Counted from the first letter of the stretch, positions 9,501-19,064 are shown. The stretch: DNA of 64,000 bases from DAOPZJ01 sp964587625 (GCA_964587625.1 CAZPLU010000009.1:3358-67357), one strand, 5' to 3'. The notes: generated by a model from the sequence alone, not told the origin. A program made the numbers and translations.

Positions 9501-10048
9501 ATATTTTTTTGCTCGGCGATGCCCTGATCCTGCATCTCGAGGTAATAATCGTCGCCGAACACCGATTTATACCAAACGGCGGCCTCGAGCGCGCCCGTAA
9601 AATCGTTTTGGCGCAATTTGGCCGCGACCTCGCCGAACATGCAGGCCGACAGCGCGACCAGCCCCTCGGCATGGTCTTTGATCAACTCCTTATCGATGCG
9701 CGGGCGGTTGTAAAACCCCTCCATCCACCCTTTGGAAATCATATAGATTAAATTTTGGTAGCCGATCTCGTTTTTGCACAGCAAGATCAGGTGTTGCGAG
9801 GCCTCATCGCTCTTTTGCTTGTCCGACCTCGCCCTCGGCGCGACATAGGCCTCGCAGCCGATGATCGGCTTGATTCCGGCGGATTTGGCGGCCTTAAAAA
9901 ACTCGACCGCGCCGAACATATTCCCGTGGTCGGTGACGGCGACGGCGGTCTGCCCCAATTGCTTGCAGCGTTCAAGCAGCTTGCCGAAGCGGCACGCGCC
10001 GTCGAGCAAACTGTATTCGCTGTGCAGATGCAAATGGACAAAGCTCAC
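6557..10048 (-). CDS. dnaE: DNA polymerase III alpha subunit
   Basis: Replicative DNA polymerase of 1163 residues, typical for DnaE. An N-terminal PHP domain (HLHLHSEYSLLDG, residues 5-17) is followed by the C-family polymerase palm with GPGRGSGASS and the catalytic aspartates in PDFDIDF (about residue 395), the fingers with HASTHAAGVV, a helix-hairpin-helix region with FNKCHAAPYALIAYQ, and a C-terminal OB domain (MAFVTIEDRTAGIEV). The GTG start overlaps the whiA stop as GTGA, so the two are translationally coupled. It is the last long gene of the hprK-glcK-murB-whiA-dnaE run. Confidence 0.96.
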   Translation of the reverse strand: MSFVHLHLHSEYSLLDGACRFGKLLERCKQLGQTAVAVTDHGNMFGAVEFFKAAKSAGIKPIIGCEAYVAPRARSDKQKSDEASQHLILLCKNEIGYQNLIYMISKGWMEGFYNRPRIDKELIKDHAEGLVALSACMFGEVAAKLRQNDFTGALEAAVWYKSVFGDDYYLEMQDQGIAEQKNINAGIMKIAKRLGIKVVATNDVHYVDKSDARAQQILVCIQTNTNVNDPSAMEFPTKEFYLKSEAEMAERFDFAPEAVANTAEVAEKCNFEFEFGRTKLPHFEVPAGFTHFEYLKKLSQEGLAERYKAQNREEAQKRLEYELETIEKMGFTDYFLIVADFISYAKSRGIPVGPGRGSGASSLTGYCLGITGVDPLRYNLMFERFLNPERVSMPDFDIDFCQERRQEVIDYVIAKYGAEHVAQIVTFGTMKARAAIRDVGRALGMSYAAVDAIAKKIPHSMFGTIGDAYNAPGSQLKQQCENDPQAAELVAAAEELEGMSRHASTHAAGVVITDKPAYCLVPLALNGSAVVTQYTMNYLEELGLLKIDFLGLRYLTVIHDAVELARKHEPDFNIDQIPENDPKTYNLIGRGDTDGIFQLESGGMRQLLSDMKPKNLDDLMLAISLYRPGPMKAIPQYLAGRANPKNIRYLDPKLEDALKETNGVFAYQEQVTQVCRDLAGFSYGQADLVRRAMAHKRQKEMVRQRERFVRGETDGNGKIIVPGAVSMGIDERIANRIFDDMETFAGYGFNKCHAAPYALIAYQTAYLRTHHYKQYMAALISSMMGDSKATLYIEDCKRHGLKIYPPNINESEKTFVPAENGIRFGLLAIKNLGSAVIDLIVTERKRKGAYRSFYDFCSRVYGRELNSRGLESLIKAGAFDALPGSRRAMMSASGLILEELAERDRENVEGQLGLFDNDEKPPETELPEVAEFSKDEILAQEREVTGMFLSAHPLDKFEGLKRKKRIPDISALLGENALEFDGKRMELLGVVGAKTVKMSKNGKNMAFVTIEDRTAGIEVVVFSELYAKSADLLVSGRALSFSGRVSVRESDAEEQDAFEVKLIADAIKAPDEANLPPAPQESAEAESDAKKGLYLQLLSKDDPNMEQVKYIVQFSAGETPLYCYFKDAKKLVRAPRSMWVTPTDGLLRQFTSLLGEENVKLVN

Positions 10049-11049
10049 GGTGCGTCGCCCTCCTTTACCGCGAGTTCCTCGGCGATTTTTACAATTTTCA
10101 TCAGCCGGTGGTTGACTCCGCTGCGCCCCAGACCCAATAAAACACCGAGTTCCGAGAGTGAGGCGTCGTCGTTTTCTATGCGCGCTGAAGCCGCCGCCCG
10201 CAGCGGGGGCGGCAGATAATCGATGCCGCGTTTTTGAACAATGTATTGAATCGCCGCGATCTGCCGCGCGGCGGCGTCCCTCGATTTGCCCAAGTTTGCC
10301 GCGTCAAAGTTCATCTGGCGGTTCAAGTTGTTCGAGATGTCGCGGCGGATGCGCAGGTTCGAGAGTTCGAACATCGCCCCGGTGTCGCCGAGCGCGGCGA
10401 GCAGATATTCGATCTGTTCGCCGTCCTTGAAATAGACCGCCCATTTTTCGCCGCGTCTGGTGCATAACGGTTGAAATTCAAGCGTCTTTAATAACCGCGA
10501 CAGTTCCGCCGCCGCCCGCTCGGTCAACCCCCAAAATTCCAAATGAAAATCCCGCGCGGGATCCGCCGCAAGCCCGGTCGAGACAAACGCCCCGCGCAAA
10601 AAATGCCGCGCCGCCTCGGGGTTTTCAAACAGCGTTCCGTCCAACGCGCCGTCCCCGTTGAACGAACAAAACACCCTGAATATGTCTTCTCTCGACTGTT
10701 CGACGGGTTGCGCGAAATCCGCCGTGTTCAATGCCCGCATCGGGTCGGCAAAACGCTTCGCCCCGGGCGACCGCGCCGGTTTCAAGCGATACTCACGCTC
10801 TGTGGGGCGTTGCAGCGTGGAACGCAGTCCGGTCGAGCGCAACTCCATCGGTAAAATCCGGCCCGTCTCACGTTCGAAAATGTCTCCGAGCGCCATCACC
10901 GCTCCGAGAATCTCGGTTCGCAACAGGGTCTTTTTTTGATTTTGCCGTCCCGCATGTAAAAACAACAGTCCGCTGCCAAACGCCCGTCCGTATTGCACAG
11001 GCGTCGGCAATTCGCAGAGTTTGGTTTTCACCTCATTGCAAAACGACAT
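10045..11049 (-). CDS. whiA: Sporulation/division regulator WhiA
   Basis: Protein of 334 residues with the WhiA plan: an N-terminal domain derived from LAGLIDADG homing endonucleases (YGRAFGSGLLFLHAGR) and a C-terminal helix-turn-helix (SELGVLLGLGRSGVNHRLMKIVKIAEEL). WhiA binds DNA and, in Firmicutes and Actinobacteria, affects division and sporulation genes. ATG 11049 (MSFCNEVKTKL) is preferred to the upstream start at 11079, which would overlap murB. It begins 5 nt after murB and overlaps dnaE. The usual neighbours rapZ and yvcK are absent. Confidence 0.9.
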   Translation of the reverse strand: MSFCNEVKTKLCELPTPVQYGRAFGSGLLFLHAGRQNQKKTLLRTEILGAVMALGDIFERETGRILPMELRSTGLRSTLQRPTEREYRLKPARSPGAKRFADPMRALNTADFAQPVEQSREDIFRVFCSFNGDGALDGTLFENPEAARHFLRGAFVSTGLAADPARDFHLEFWGLTERAAAELSRLLKTLEFQPLCTRRGEKWAVYFKDGEQIEYLLAALGDTGAMFELSNLRIRRDISNNLNRQMNFDAANLGKSRDAAARQIAAIQYIVQKRGIDYLPPPLRAAASARIENDDASLSELGVLLGLGRSGVNHRLMKIVKIAEELAVKEGDAP

Positions 11050-11054
11050 CTTTT

Positions 11055-11954
11055 TTACTCCAAAAACCTGATCTCGCACACCAGCTCGACGCCGTTGCGC
11101 CGCTTGATCTCGTCTTGCACCATTGCAATCAGCGCCTTGACATCCTTCGCGGTCGCGCCGCCCGTGTTGACGATGAAGCCCGCGTGCTTTTCACTGATTT
11201 GCGCGCCGCCGACGCGCTTCCCTTTCAATCCGGCCTGCTCGATCAACGCGCCGACGTAAAAACCCTGCGGCCGCTTAAACACGCTGCCCGCGTTCGGATA
11301 TTCCAGCGGCTGCTTGTCACATCGGCGGCGCCAAATTTCAACCATTTCTGCCGCAATCTGTTCGCCGTTACCCGGAACAAGCTCGAATTTCGCCCATAAA
11401 ATCAATAAACCCTTATCGGTGAAAAAACTGCGCCGATAGCCGAATCCGAGTTCTTCTTTTTCCGATGTTTTCATCTCGCCGTCCGTGTCGCAATAACCAA
11501 CCTCGGTCACCGCGTCTTTCAGCTCTCCGCCGTAGGCCCCCGCGTTCATATAGACCCCGCCGCCGACACTGCCCGGAATCCCGAACGCAAATTCCAGCCC
11601 CGACAGCCGGTTGGCCTGTGCGAAGCGGCACAGCCCGGTCAAAGAGCCGCCCGCCTGCGCCGTGATGATGTTGCCCGTGACGCTCAAACCGCCCATCTTT
11701 TCGCCGATTCGGATGATAACGCCGTCATATCCCTCGTCCGCAACCAGCAGATCGCTGCCGCGCCCCATGACCGTGTGTCTGATTCCGTTTGCGGCGCAAA
11801 ATCCGAGCAGCAAAGCCGCTTTTTCGGGCGTGTCGGGCTCGGAAAACAGAGCCGCAGGGCCGCCGATGCGAAAACTCGTGTGTTCGCTCAGCGGCTCGTT
11901 GATCCGATAATTGATTTTTTCCCGCTCGCAGAAAAAGGCCGCTTTTCCGATCAA
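11055..11954 (-). CDS. murB: UDP-N-acetylenolpyruvoylglucosamine reductase
   Basis: FAD-dependent reductase that makes UDP-N-acetylmuramate for peptidoglycan. The 299-residue protein shows HTSFRIGGPA, GRGSDLLV, GIPGSVGGGVYMNAGAYG (FAD binding), GYRRSFF and PNAGSVFKRP, whose serine is the general acid, ending with KHAGFIVN. The frame opens as far as 12266, inside glcK, but the likely start is TTG 11954: AAGGAGG ends 6 nt before it, and the protein then begins MIGKAAFFCEREKIN. The glcK stop is 10 nt upstream. Part of the hprK-to-dnaE operon. Confidence 0.93.
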   Translation of the reverse strand: MIGKAAFFCEREKINYRINEPLSEHTSFRIGGPAALFSEPDTPEKAALLLGFCAANGIRHTVMGRGSDLLVADEGYDGVIIRIGEKMGGLSVTGNIITAQAGGSLTGLCRFAQANRLSGLEFAFGIPGSVGGGVYMNAGAYGGELKDAVTEVGYCDTDGEMKTSEKEELGFGYRRSFFTDKGLLILWAKFELVPGNGEQIAAEMVEIWRRRCDKQPLEYPNAGSVFKRPQGFYVGALIEQAGLKGKRVGGAQISEKHAGFIVNTGGATAKDVKALIAMVQDEIKRRNGVELVCEIRFLE

Positions 11955-11964
11955 AATGCCCTCC

Positions 11965-12933
11965 TTATTCGGGATGTCCCGAACGAATGTTTCCCAAAAA
12001 AGCCGCGCCGATGATGCCCGCATCGTTGCCGAGCACGGCCGCGACGATTCCGGTCTGGGGGATGCCGCTCCGGCTGTAGGTCTCTTTTGAAATCCGAGCC
12101 CGCAGCGGTTCGAGCAAAAACGCCCCTTCTTTTGAAATCCCGCCGCCGATGCAAAACACCTCCGGCTGGAAGATGTTGATGAGATTGACGATGCCGCAAG
12201 CCAAATAGTCGAGGTATTTGTCCCAGACCTCCCGCGCGGCTTCGTCGCCCTTGCGCACGCCGTCACAGGCGGTCTTGCCGCCGGCGTTGTCGAGGTTGCC
12301 GCCGACGAGCTTCCACATGACCGAGCCCGGGTGCTTTTGCATGCCCAACTTGGTCATCTTGATCATGCCGGTCGCAGACGAGTAGGACTCAAAACAGCCC
12401 TTGCGTCCGCAGGTACAGGGCCAGCCGTCCTTTTCGATGACCATATGCCCCAGTTCCGCGCCCGCGTAGTTGAATCCGGCATAAATCTTTTCGTCGATGA
12501 TGATGCCGCCGCCGACGCCTGTGCCCAAAGTGATCGCGATCAGGTCTTTCACGCCCCTGCCCGCGCCCGCCAGCATTTCGCCGTAAGCCGCCGCGTTGCC
12601 GTCGTTTTCGACATAGGTCTTGACGCCGAGTCCTTTTTCGACAAGATCGACGATGGGGACGTTGTTAAATCCGAGGTTGTTGTTATAGATAATCGTGCCG
12701 CTCTCGGGTTCGATCGAACCCGGCGCACCGATGCCGGCCCACCGGATGTCTTTTATCGTCAATCCGGCGTTTTGCACAGCTGCCTTGGCGGCGCTGACCA
12801 TATCGGCTGCGACCGCCTCCGCGGATCTGGGCAGGTTGGTCTTGGCCGCGCCCCTGCCGACAATTTTAAAATTTTCATCACACACGCCGGCCGCGATATT
12901 GGTGCCGCCGAGATCGATTCCGATATAGTACAT
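11965..12933 (-). CDS. glcK: ROK-family glucokinase
   Basis: Sugar kinase of 322 residues. The ATP motif GIDLGGTNIAAG opens the protein; IGAPGSIEP and ENDGNAAAYGE carry the sugar-binding and catalytic residues; the ROK zinc motif is GHMVIEKDGWPCTCGRKGCFE. ROK glucokinases phosphorylate glucose to glucose 6-phosphate. Its place directly after hprK ties sugar uptake control (HPr serine phosphorylation) to sugar phosphorylation. Glucose specificity is inferred from similarity to Firmicutes GlcK; another hexose cannot be excluded. Confidence 0.87.
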   Translation of the reverse strand: MYYIGIDLGGTNIAAGVCDENFKIVGRGAAKTNLPRSAEAVAADMVSAAKAAVQNAGLTIKDIRWAGIGAPGSIEPESGTIIYNNNLGFNNVPIVDLVEKGLGVKTYVENDGNAAAYGEMLAGAGRGVKDLIAITLGTGVGGGIIIDEKIYAGFNYAGAELGHMVIEKDGWPCTCGRKGCFESYSSATGMIKMTKLGMQKHPGSVMWKLVGGNLDNAGGKTACDGVRKGDEAAREVWDKYLDYLACGIVNLINIFQPEVFCIGGGISKEGAFLLEPLRARISKETYSRSGIPQTGIVAAVLGNDAGIIGAAFLGNIRSGHPE

Positions 12934-12992
12934 GCTTTTTTCCGTCCTTTTATGATTGTTATTTCTTTCACCTGTTTAACCATTTTGCTTGT

Positions 12993-13928
12993 TCATCCCC
13001 CGGAGTCCTCCGTGTCCATTCCGAGCTGCTTCATCAGCTCCCCGGTGGGGTTATAGCCGAACTTCTTGTCGCGGTTGTTCATCGCGGCGGTCTCGATGAT
13101 GATGGCGAGGTTTCGGCCGGACTTGATCGGAATGGTCAGACAGGGAACCGAAATACCCAAGATGTCGATGGTCTGATTGCCGACGCCGAGGCGGTCATAA
13201 ATTTTTTCCGAATCCCACGGCTCCATCTCGATCACCATATCGATTTTTTCGGTGGCCTTGACCGCGCCCATGCCGAACAGGCGGCGCACGTTGACCACGC
13301 CGATGCCGCGCAGCTCGATAAAATGCCGGATGTTTTCGGGCGACGAGCCGACCAGCGTCTTATTGGACACGCGCCGGATCTCCACCGCGTCGTCGGCGAT
13401 CAGGCGGTGTCCGCGTTTGATGAGCTCCACGGCGGTCTCACTCTTGCCGACCCCGCTGTCTCCCAGCAGCAAAACACCCTCGCCCGAGACCTCGACCAAA
13501 ACACCGTGGCGGGTGATGCGCGGAGCCAACTCCACATTCAACAGCGCGATCAGCGCGGCCATGAACTGAGAGGTCTGGTCGGCGGTTTTCAGCAGCGCCA
13601 CGCCGTATTTTTCCGCCGCTCCGACAAACTCCGGCATCGGATCGATGTCCCGCGTAAAAATGACCGCGACGGGTTTTTTCGCCATAAACGCATCCGCGCT
13701 TTCGGCGCGCTGTTCGGCGGGCATGTTTTTGCAATAGGTATGCTCGACCAGCCCGATGATCTGAATGCGGGTGCTGTCAAAAAACTCAAAAAACCCAAGC
13801 ATTTGAAGGCCGGGGCGATTGACCTCGCACGACGAGATAAAAATTTGTTCCGCATCATCCGGCAGCGCCACCGGAACAAGGCCGAACTCATGGATCAGTT
13901 TTGATAATTTCACCGTATATATACCCAA
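12993..13928 (-). CDS. hprK: HPr kinase/phosphorylase
   Basis: Bifunctional enzyme that phosphorylates or dephosphorylates HPr on serine, the key sensor of carbon catabolite repression in Firmicutes. About 311 residues. The P-loop is GDSGVGKSETAVE, followed by HRLIADDAVEI, and the HprK signature IELRGIGVVNVRRLFG lies near residue 205. The frame opens at GTG 13937, but AAAGGGG overlaps that codon and is well placed for TTG 13928, which I prefer. A sigma-A promoter sits at 13952-13980. First gene of the operon. Confidence 0.93.
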   Translation of the reverse strand: MGIYTVKLSKLIHEFGLVPVALPDDAEQIFISSCEVNRPGLQMLGFFEFFDSTRIQIIGLVEHTYCKNMPAEQRAESADAFMAKKPVAVIFTRDIDPMPEFVGAAEKYGVALLKTADQTSQFMAALIALLNVELAPRITRHGVLVEVSGEGVLLLGDSGVGKSETAVELIKRGHRLIADDAVEIRRVSNKTLVGSSPENIRHFIELRGIGVVNVRRLFGMGAVKATEKIDMVIEMEPWDSEKIYDRLGVGNQTIDILGISVPCLTIPIKSGRNLAIIIETAAMNNRDKKFGYNPTGELMKQLGMDTEDSGG

Positions 13929-13951
13929 TTGCAGCACCCCTTTCTTTTCAA

Positions 13952-13980
13952 ATTATACAATATTTCCTGCGGGTTTTCAA
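13952..13980 (-). promoter_or_regulatory. Sigma-A promoter of the hprK operon
   Basis: On the minus strand TTGAAA (13980-13975), 17 bp, TATAAT (13957-13952). It lies between the yfcE-type stop and hprK and should drive hprK-glcK-murB-whiA-dnaE. Confidence 0.82.
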
Positions 13981-13983
13981 CTC

Positions 13984-14439
13984 CTATATGCGCTTCAATT
14001 CCGGTTTTACGCCGCCGTCCTTCAGTTCAAGCACGGCATAGGTCTGCACGGCGCGGTATTTGAGCGTGCCCGGGCAAATGACACAGACGCCGTTGACAAA
14101 TTCGATATTCGGCTCGTGCGTATGCCCGTGCAAAACCACCTTGGCCTGGTATTTCACCGCCAGCCTCACCGCGTCGGCAATCCCGTAAAATTCTTCCCCG
14201 TGCAAAGCCGCGATCCGCACGCCCTCGAGGATTCGAATGTCATTTCGTGGCAGCGCCGAGGTCATGTCACAGTTGCCGCGCACGCCGACGCGCAAAACGC
14301 CCGGCTCGAGCGCGGCGAACGCAAAATCCCGCCAGCCGTCGCCGAGGTGATAAAACCCGTCGGCGTCATGATTTTGTGCAATCACTTTTTCCACGGCCGC
14401 GGCGTTCCCGTGGCTGTCGGACATCGCGACAATCTTCAT
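13984..14439 (-). CDS. YfcE/MJ0936-type metallophosphodiesterase
   Basis: Cytosolic calcineurin-like phosphoesterase of 151 residues, the normal size for this family. The five metal motifs are seen in order: SDSHGN, HLGDG, RGNCD, HGEEF and HGHTHEP. Family members hydrolyse phosphodiesters such as bis-p-nitrophenyl phosphate; the physiological substrate is unknown. The frame continues upstream to 14796 but ATG 14439 (MKIVAMSDSHGN) matches the family start. It is divergent from the small plus-strand gene at 14485, 45 bp away. Confidence 0.85.
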   Translation of the reverse strand: MKIVAMSDSHGNAAAVEKVIAQNHDADGFYHLGDGWRDFAFAALEPGVLRVGVRGNCDMTSALPRNDIRILEGVRIAALHGEEFYGIADAVRLAVKYQAKVVLHGHTHEPNIEFVNGVCVICPGTLKYRAVQTYAVLELKDGGVKPELKRI

Positions 14440-14484
14440 AATCCCGCTCCATTCCGCATATTCATTCCAAAAGGAGATGATCTC

Positions 14485-14679
14485 ATGCCGTTGACGCCAA
14501 ACGATCTTGAAGCCCTGAGGCGGTTGTTGGACGAGACCGAGACCGACACCTCGCCGGATCCGCATATCCGTCTGCTGACGGCGCTCGAGCCGTTTTTGTC
14601 TCCGGATCGGCAGCGGCGGCTGCCGGCCGCCGTCGGGTTGGTCAAATATCTGAAAACCGGAGAATTTCCCGAAGAATAA
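14485..14679 (+). CDS. Small conserved-looking protein of unknown function
   Basis: A 64-residue protein beginning MPLTPNDLEALRRLLDE and containing LLTALEPFLSPDRQRRLPAAVGLVKYL. AAAAGGAGA lies 6-13 nt upstream of the ATG. Short Clostridial proteins with a LLxALxPFLSxxRxxxL segment, placed before a second small gene as here, exist, but I know no function for them. The codon use and ribosome site argue that it is real even though a larger frame covers it. Confidence 0.6.
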   Translation: MPLTPNDLEALRRLLDETETDTSPDPHIRLLTALEPFLSPDRQRRLPAAVGLVKYLKTGEFPEE

Positions 14680-14713
14680 ACGCCGACGCAAAACCCCAAA
14701 AGGAGGGAACAAC

Positions 14714-15082
14714 ATGCCCGAATACAGTGATAAAGACCTGATCCGGATGCAAAACGACGCCATGAAGCGGGTCATGGAGATGCAGCGCCGCGCCAAGGAG
14801 TCCTATTCCTCCGCGCAAAGTCACCCGGGGCCGAATCCCGCGGAACAGAACTCCGGCGGGCAGACGCCGCCCGTCCAAAAATCCGCCGGACCGGTGTTTT
14901 CCTCACAGGGTCCCGCCGCATCGGAGGTCTTTTCCCAGCCGAAGCTCTATACCCCGACTCAGGTGCGGACCTCGGCGCAGTCCCAAAACCCGACGCAGTC
15001 CCCCGACATCATCAAACAATTATTTCTCCTGCTCGGTACCGACGACCCGATTTTAAACGCCGCGCTTGCCTATTTATTATAG
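14714..15082 (+). CDS. Small protein with amphipathic start and Leu-rich end
   Basis: 122 residues. The start MPEYSDKDLIRMQNDAMKRV is a probable helix, the middle (about 45-95) is a Pro/Ser/Gln-rich linker, and the end (IIKQLFLLLGTDDPILNAAL) is a short hydrophobic helix. AAAGGAGGG is well placed. It follows the 64-residue gene by 34 bp and the two are probably cotranscribed. The layout suggests a small membrane- or coat-associated protein, but no function can be assigned. Confidence 0.6.
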   Translation: MPEYSDKDLIRMQNDAMKRVMEMQRRAKESYSSAQSHPGPNPAEQNSGGQTPPVQKSAGPVFSSQGPAASEVFSQPKLYTPTQVRTSAQSQNPTQSPDIIKQLFLLLGTDDPILNAALAYLL

Positions 15083-15175
15083 CATAAAACCACTGTGAAT
15101 TGTAGGGGTCGCGAAATGGGAAATCGGAATTGGACATTACAAATTCGTTAGACGGGGACAGAAATGAAAGTTCGT

Positions 15176-15240
15176 GCAACGGCGGCGAAAATCCGCCGTT
15201 GCAAACGCAAAAAGAACGGCAAAGCCGTTCTTTTTAATTG
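15176..15240. terminator. Tandem hairpins in a convergent junction
   Basis: First hairpin: 10-bp perfect stem GCAACGGCGG/CCGCCGTTGC (15176-15202). Second: AAAAAGAACGGC-AAA-GCCGTTCTTTTT (15209-15235), whose A and T runs make it a terminator in both directions. It separates the small plus-strand pair from the rrf2 gene (minus). Confidence 0.88.
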
Positions 15241-15246
15241 AATATC

Positions 15247-15654
15247 TCAAAACCTGAGGTTTCCCATTTCCCTTCTCACCATCTCCGAAATCCGGTCGAA
15301 TTCGTTTTTAAACCGGCAAATGCCCTGCCCGCTCGGACGGCTGCAATCGTCAGCGCCGCTGCACCGTGCCATCTCAAATCTGCCGTCGATGGCCTCGATG
15401 ACCTCACCGACCGAAATTTCTGACGCGGGTTTTGCCAAAATATAACCCCCGTTGACGCCTTTGAAAGATTTTGTGATCCCCGCGGCGACTAGCTTGCGCA
15501 TAATTTTCAACGTGAATCGCAGTGTCACGCCGGTCAACTCCGAAAGCGCACCCGCGTCCAGCCGGCTGCTTTCGGACTGCGTTGCCGTGGCCGCCATTTC
15601 CGAAATAATCCGAACCGCGTAATCCGCCTCACGCGTCATATTGGTAATATTCAT
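15247..15654 (-). CDS. Rrf2-family transcriptional regulator
   Basis: 135 residues. The winged helix-turn-helix is at MTREADYAVRIISEMA and LSELTGVTLRFTLKIMRKLVAAG, followed by GVNGGYILAKPASEIS, all typical of Rrf2. Three cysteines in ARCSGADDC and GQGIC (spacing x5 and x8) could hold an Fe-S cluster as in IscR/NsrR, though the spacing differs from IscR. It lies 15 bp after rpoD on the same strand. A role in redox or Fe-S sensing is inferred; the nifS-nifU-mnmA genes elsewhere in the window are possible targets. Confidence 0.85.
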   Translation of the reverse strand: MNITNMTREADYAVRIISEMAATATQSESSRLDAGALSELTGVTLRFTLKIMRKLVAAGITKSFKGVNGGYILAKPASEISVGEVIEAIDGRFEMARCSGADDCSRPSGQGICRFKNEFDRISEMVRREMGNLRF

Positions 15655-15669
15655 GGCAACTCTTTTCGT

Positions 15670-16983
<1,314 letters not shown>

Positions 16984-17057
16984 TGTGATGGTCATCCTTT
17001 CATTGAGGTCGGCAGGCGAACCCGAAATCCAACTCTGCGTTATGATACCCGAATTTG

Positions 17058-18785
17058 TCAACTTCTCTTGCTTTTTGAAAGCTCGCTGAGATGCTCGATC
17101 AGCTGTTGTCGGTCGCCGATATCGAACACCCGGTCGAGTTTGATGCGGTCGATATATCGTCCGACCTCGTTCATATCCAAACACGGCGAAGGATCCGATA
17201 ACATTTTTGACAGTTTTCCCATTTGCATCACCGAAAATTGCTCTCCGAGCGGTGAAATATCGATTTCACCCTCCGGCGCGCGCAATTTGACGTAATCCAG
17301 CACCGTATCCCAGAACGGATCGGGCAGTTTTCGGTCGGGCAGCAGTGCGCAAACCCGCTCGCAGTCGGCGGGGTTGTCGAAGAGGTAGCGGATAATTCCG
17401 GCGCAGACCGCGTCGAATTTTCCGTTCTTTTCGGGTCTTAGCGCCGACGCGGGGATGCCGCTGCGCCGCAGCTCCTCTTTTTGGCGGCGTTTCGCCCGGG
17501 AGCGCCGCAGCCGCCTGATCTCGGATAAAAGCGCGCTTTTATCGACGGATAAATCCCCGGCCGCCTTTGCGGCGTAAACGTCTGTCTCGACTTCGCTCAT
17601 AATATTGGCGAGTTCCGAAGCCGTCTCCTTTAGGCAGGCGGTTTTTTCTTCGGGAAGGTTCAAATCATATTTGGCTCTGATCGCCCTCAACTTAAACGAG
17701 AGGGCGTCCGCGCTGCCCTCAAGCAGCGCCGCAAACCGCTCTTTTCCGAATTTTTTAATGTACTCGTCGGGGTCCTTGGCGTCTTTCATCTCGAGCACCC
17801 GCGCCGAGAGTCCCGCGTCGCGCAAAATCTCATAGGCGCGTTGCGTGGCGGCGGTTCCGGCCTTGTCGCTGTCATAGGCCACGATGACTGTATCGGTGTA
17901 ACGCGCCATCAGTCGGGCCTGTTCTTGTGTCAGCGCCGTCCCCAGCGTCGCCACCGCCTGAAAAAATCCGGCCTGATGCAGCATGATGACGTCCATATAG
18001 CCCTCCGCCAAAATCAAATGCCCCGCCTTGGCTTTTTTGGCAAAATTGAGCGCGAATAAGTTGCGGCTTTTTTTAAACACGGCCGTGTCCGAGGAGTTGA
18101 TGTATTTGGGCAGCGAATCGTCGAGAATCCTGCCGCCGAAAGCGATGACGCCGCCCGCCGAATCGATGATGGGAAACATCACCCGATTTCGGAACATATC
18201 AAAGGTTCTCTCGTTTTTCGCGGAGGCCAAAAATGCGCTTACAAGCTCCTGGTCCGAAAAGCCCGCGGCATTCGCGGCCTTTTTGAAATCGTCCCACCCG
18301 GACGGCGCATACCCCAACCCGAAGCGTTTGATGGTCTTGTCCGAAAATCGCCGCCTCTTCAAATAGGCGAGACCGACCGCGCCCTCGGGCGCGAAGAGCC
18401 GCTCGTGAAACCAGCGTGCGGCAAACCGATTCAACTCCATCACGCGCAGCTTTTGTCCGGAGTCGTCCCGCCCGGACAAATTCTTTGGGATTTCGACGCC
18501 GACGCGCTTTGCCAAAAATTCCAGCGCCTCTGGATATTCGAGGTTTTCGATCTGCCGGATAAATGTGATGGCGTCGCCGCCCGCCGCGCAGCCGAAGCAG
18601 TAATAACTGCTCTTTTGCGGCCAAACCGTAAAAGACGGTGTTTTTTCGGAGTGAAACGGACAAAGGCCGACCAAAGTCGTGCCTCTCTTTTTGAGTTGGA
18701 CATACCCGCCGATCAGCTGTTCTATGTCAGTGCGATACTTGATCTCGCTGATGATATTTTCGGCAATCAGAGCATACCCCCCCAA
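17058..18785 (-). CDS. dnaG: DNA primase
   Basis: Primase of about 570-575 residues that lays RNA primers for replication. The CHC2 zinc motif is CPFH...CFGC, then the TOPRIM domain with LAEGYMDVI and VAYDSDKAGTAA. The C-terminal helicase-binding part is short. Start uncertain: TTG 18785 lies only about 8 nt from the predicted transcription start, with no ribosome site. A run of seven G (18783-18777) lies 6 nt before CTG 18770, where the protein would begin at IAENIISEI, the normal N-terminus of DnaG. CTG 18770 may therefore be the true start. Confidence 0.93.
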   Translation of the reverse strand: MGGYALIAENIISEIKYRTDIEQLIGGYVQLKKRGTTLVGLCPFHSEKTPSFTVWPQKSSYYCFGCAAGGDAITFIRQIENLEYPEALEFLAKRVGVEIPKNLSGRDDSGQKLRVMELNRFAARWFHERLFAPEGAVGLAYLKRRRFSDKTIKRFGLGYAPSGWDDFKKAANAAGFSDQELVSAFLASAKNERTFDMFRNRVMFPIIDSAGGVIAFGGRILDDSLPKYINSSDTAVFKKSRNLFALNFAKKAKAGHLILAEGYMDVIMLHQAGFFQAVATLGTALTQEQARLMARYTDTVIVAYDSDKAGTAATQRAYEILRDAGLSARVLEMKDAKDPDEYIKKFGKERFAALLEGSADALSFKLRAIRAKYDLNLPEEKTACLKETASELANIMSEVETDVYAAKAAGDLSVDKSALLSEIRRLRRSRAKRRQKEELRRSGIPASALRPEKNGKFDAVCAGIIRYLFDNPADCERVCALLPDRKLPDPFWDTVLDYVKLRAPEGEIDISPLGEQFSVMQMGKLSKMLSDPSPCLDMNEVGRYIDRIKLDRVFDIGDRQQLIEHLSELSKSKRS

Positions 18786-18799
18786 TCTACCAATGTGTT

Positions 18800-18827
18800 A
18801 TTATAGCATATTTTTTCGCCTTGTCAA
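18800..18827 (-). promoter_or_regulatory. Sigma-A promoter of dnaG-rpoD
   Basis: On the minus strand TTGACA (18827-18822), 16 bp, TATAAT (18805-18800). Transcription would begin near 18793, leaving almost no leader before dnaG. Confidence 0.85.
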
Positions 18828-19064
18828 ACCTATTCGGCGGAATTTTATCAAATGGCAATATTTTTTATACGCTTTACAGGTGTTTAAGATTCATATAAAC
18901 CATAAAGCATCCGAAGCCGCTCATACCGGCGATTGAACACGAAGTATATCATCGGGCGAACGGCCGGTATTCAAATTCTTTTTCGCGTTTGTCAGCGGGC
19001 GCTACCCATCTGTTCTCTGCCATCTCACCTCTCACCTCCGCCTCTCACCCTGCCTTCCCGCATG

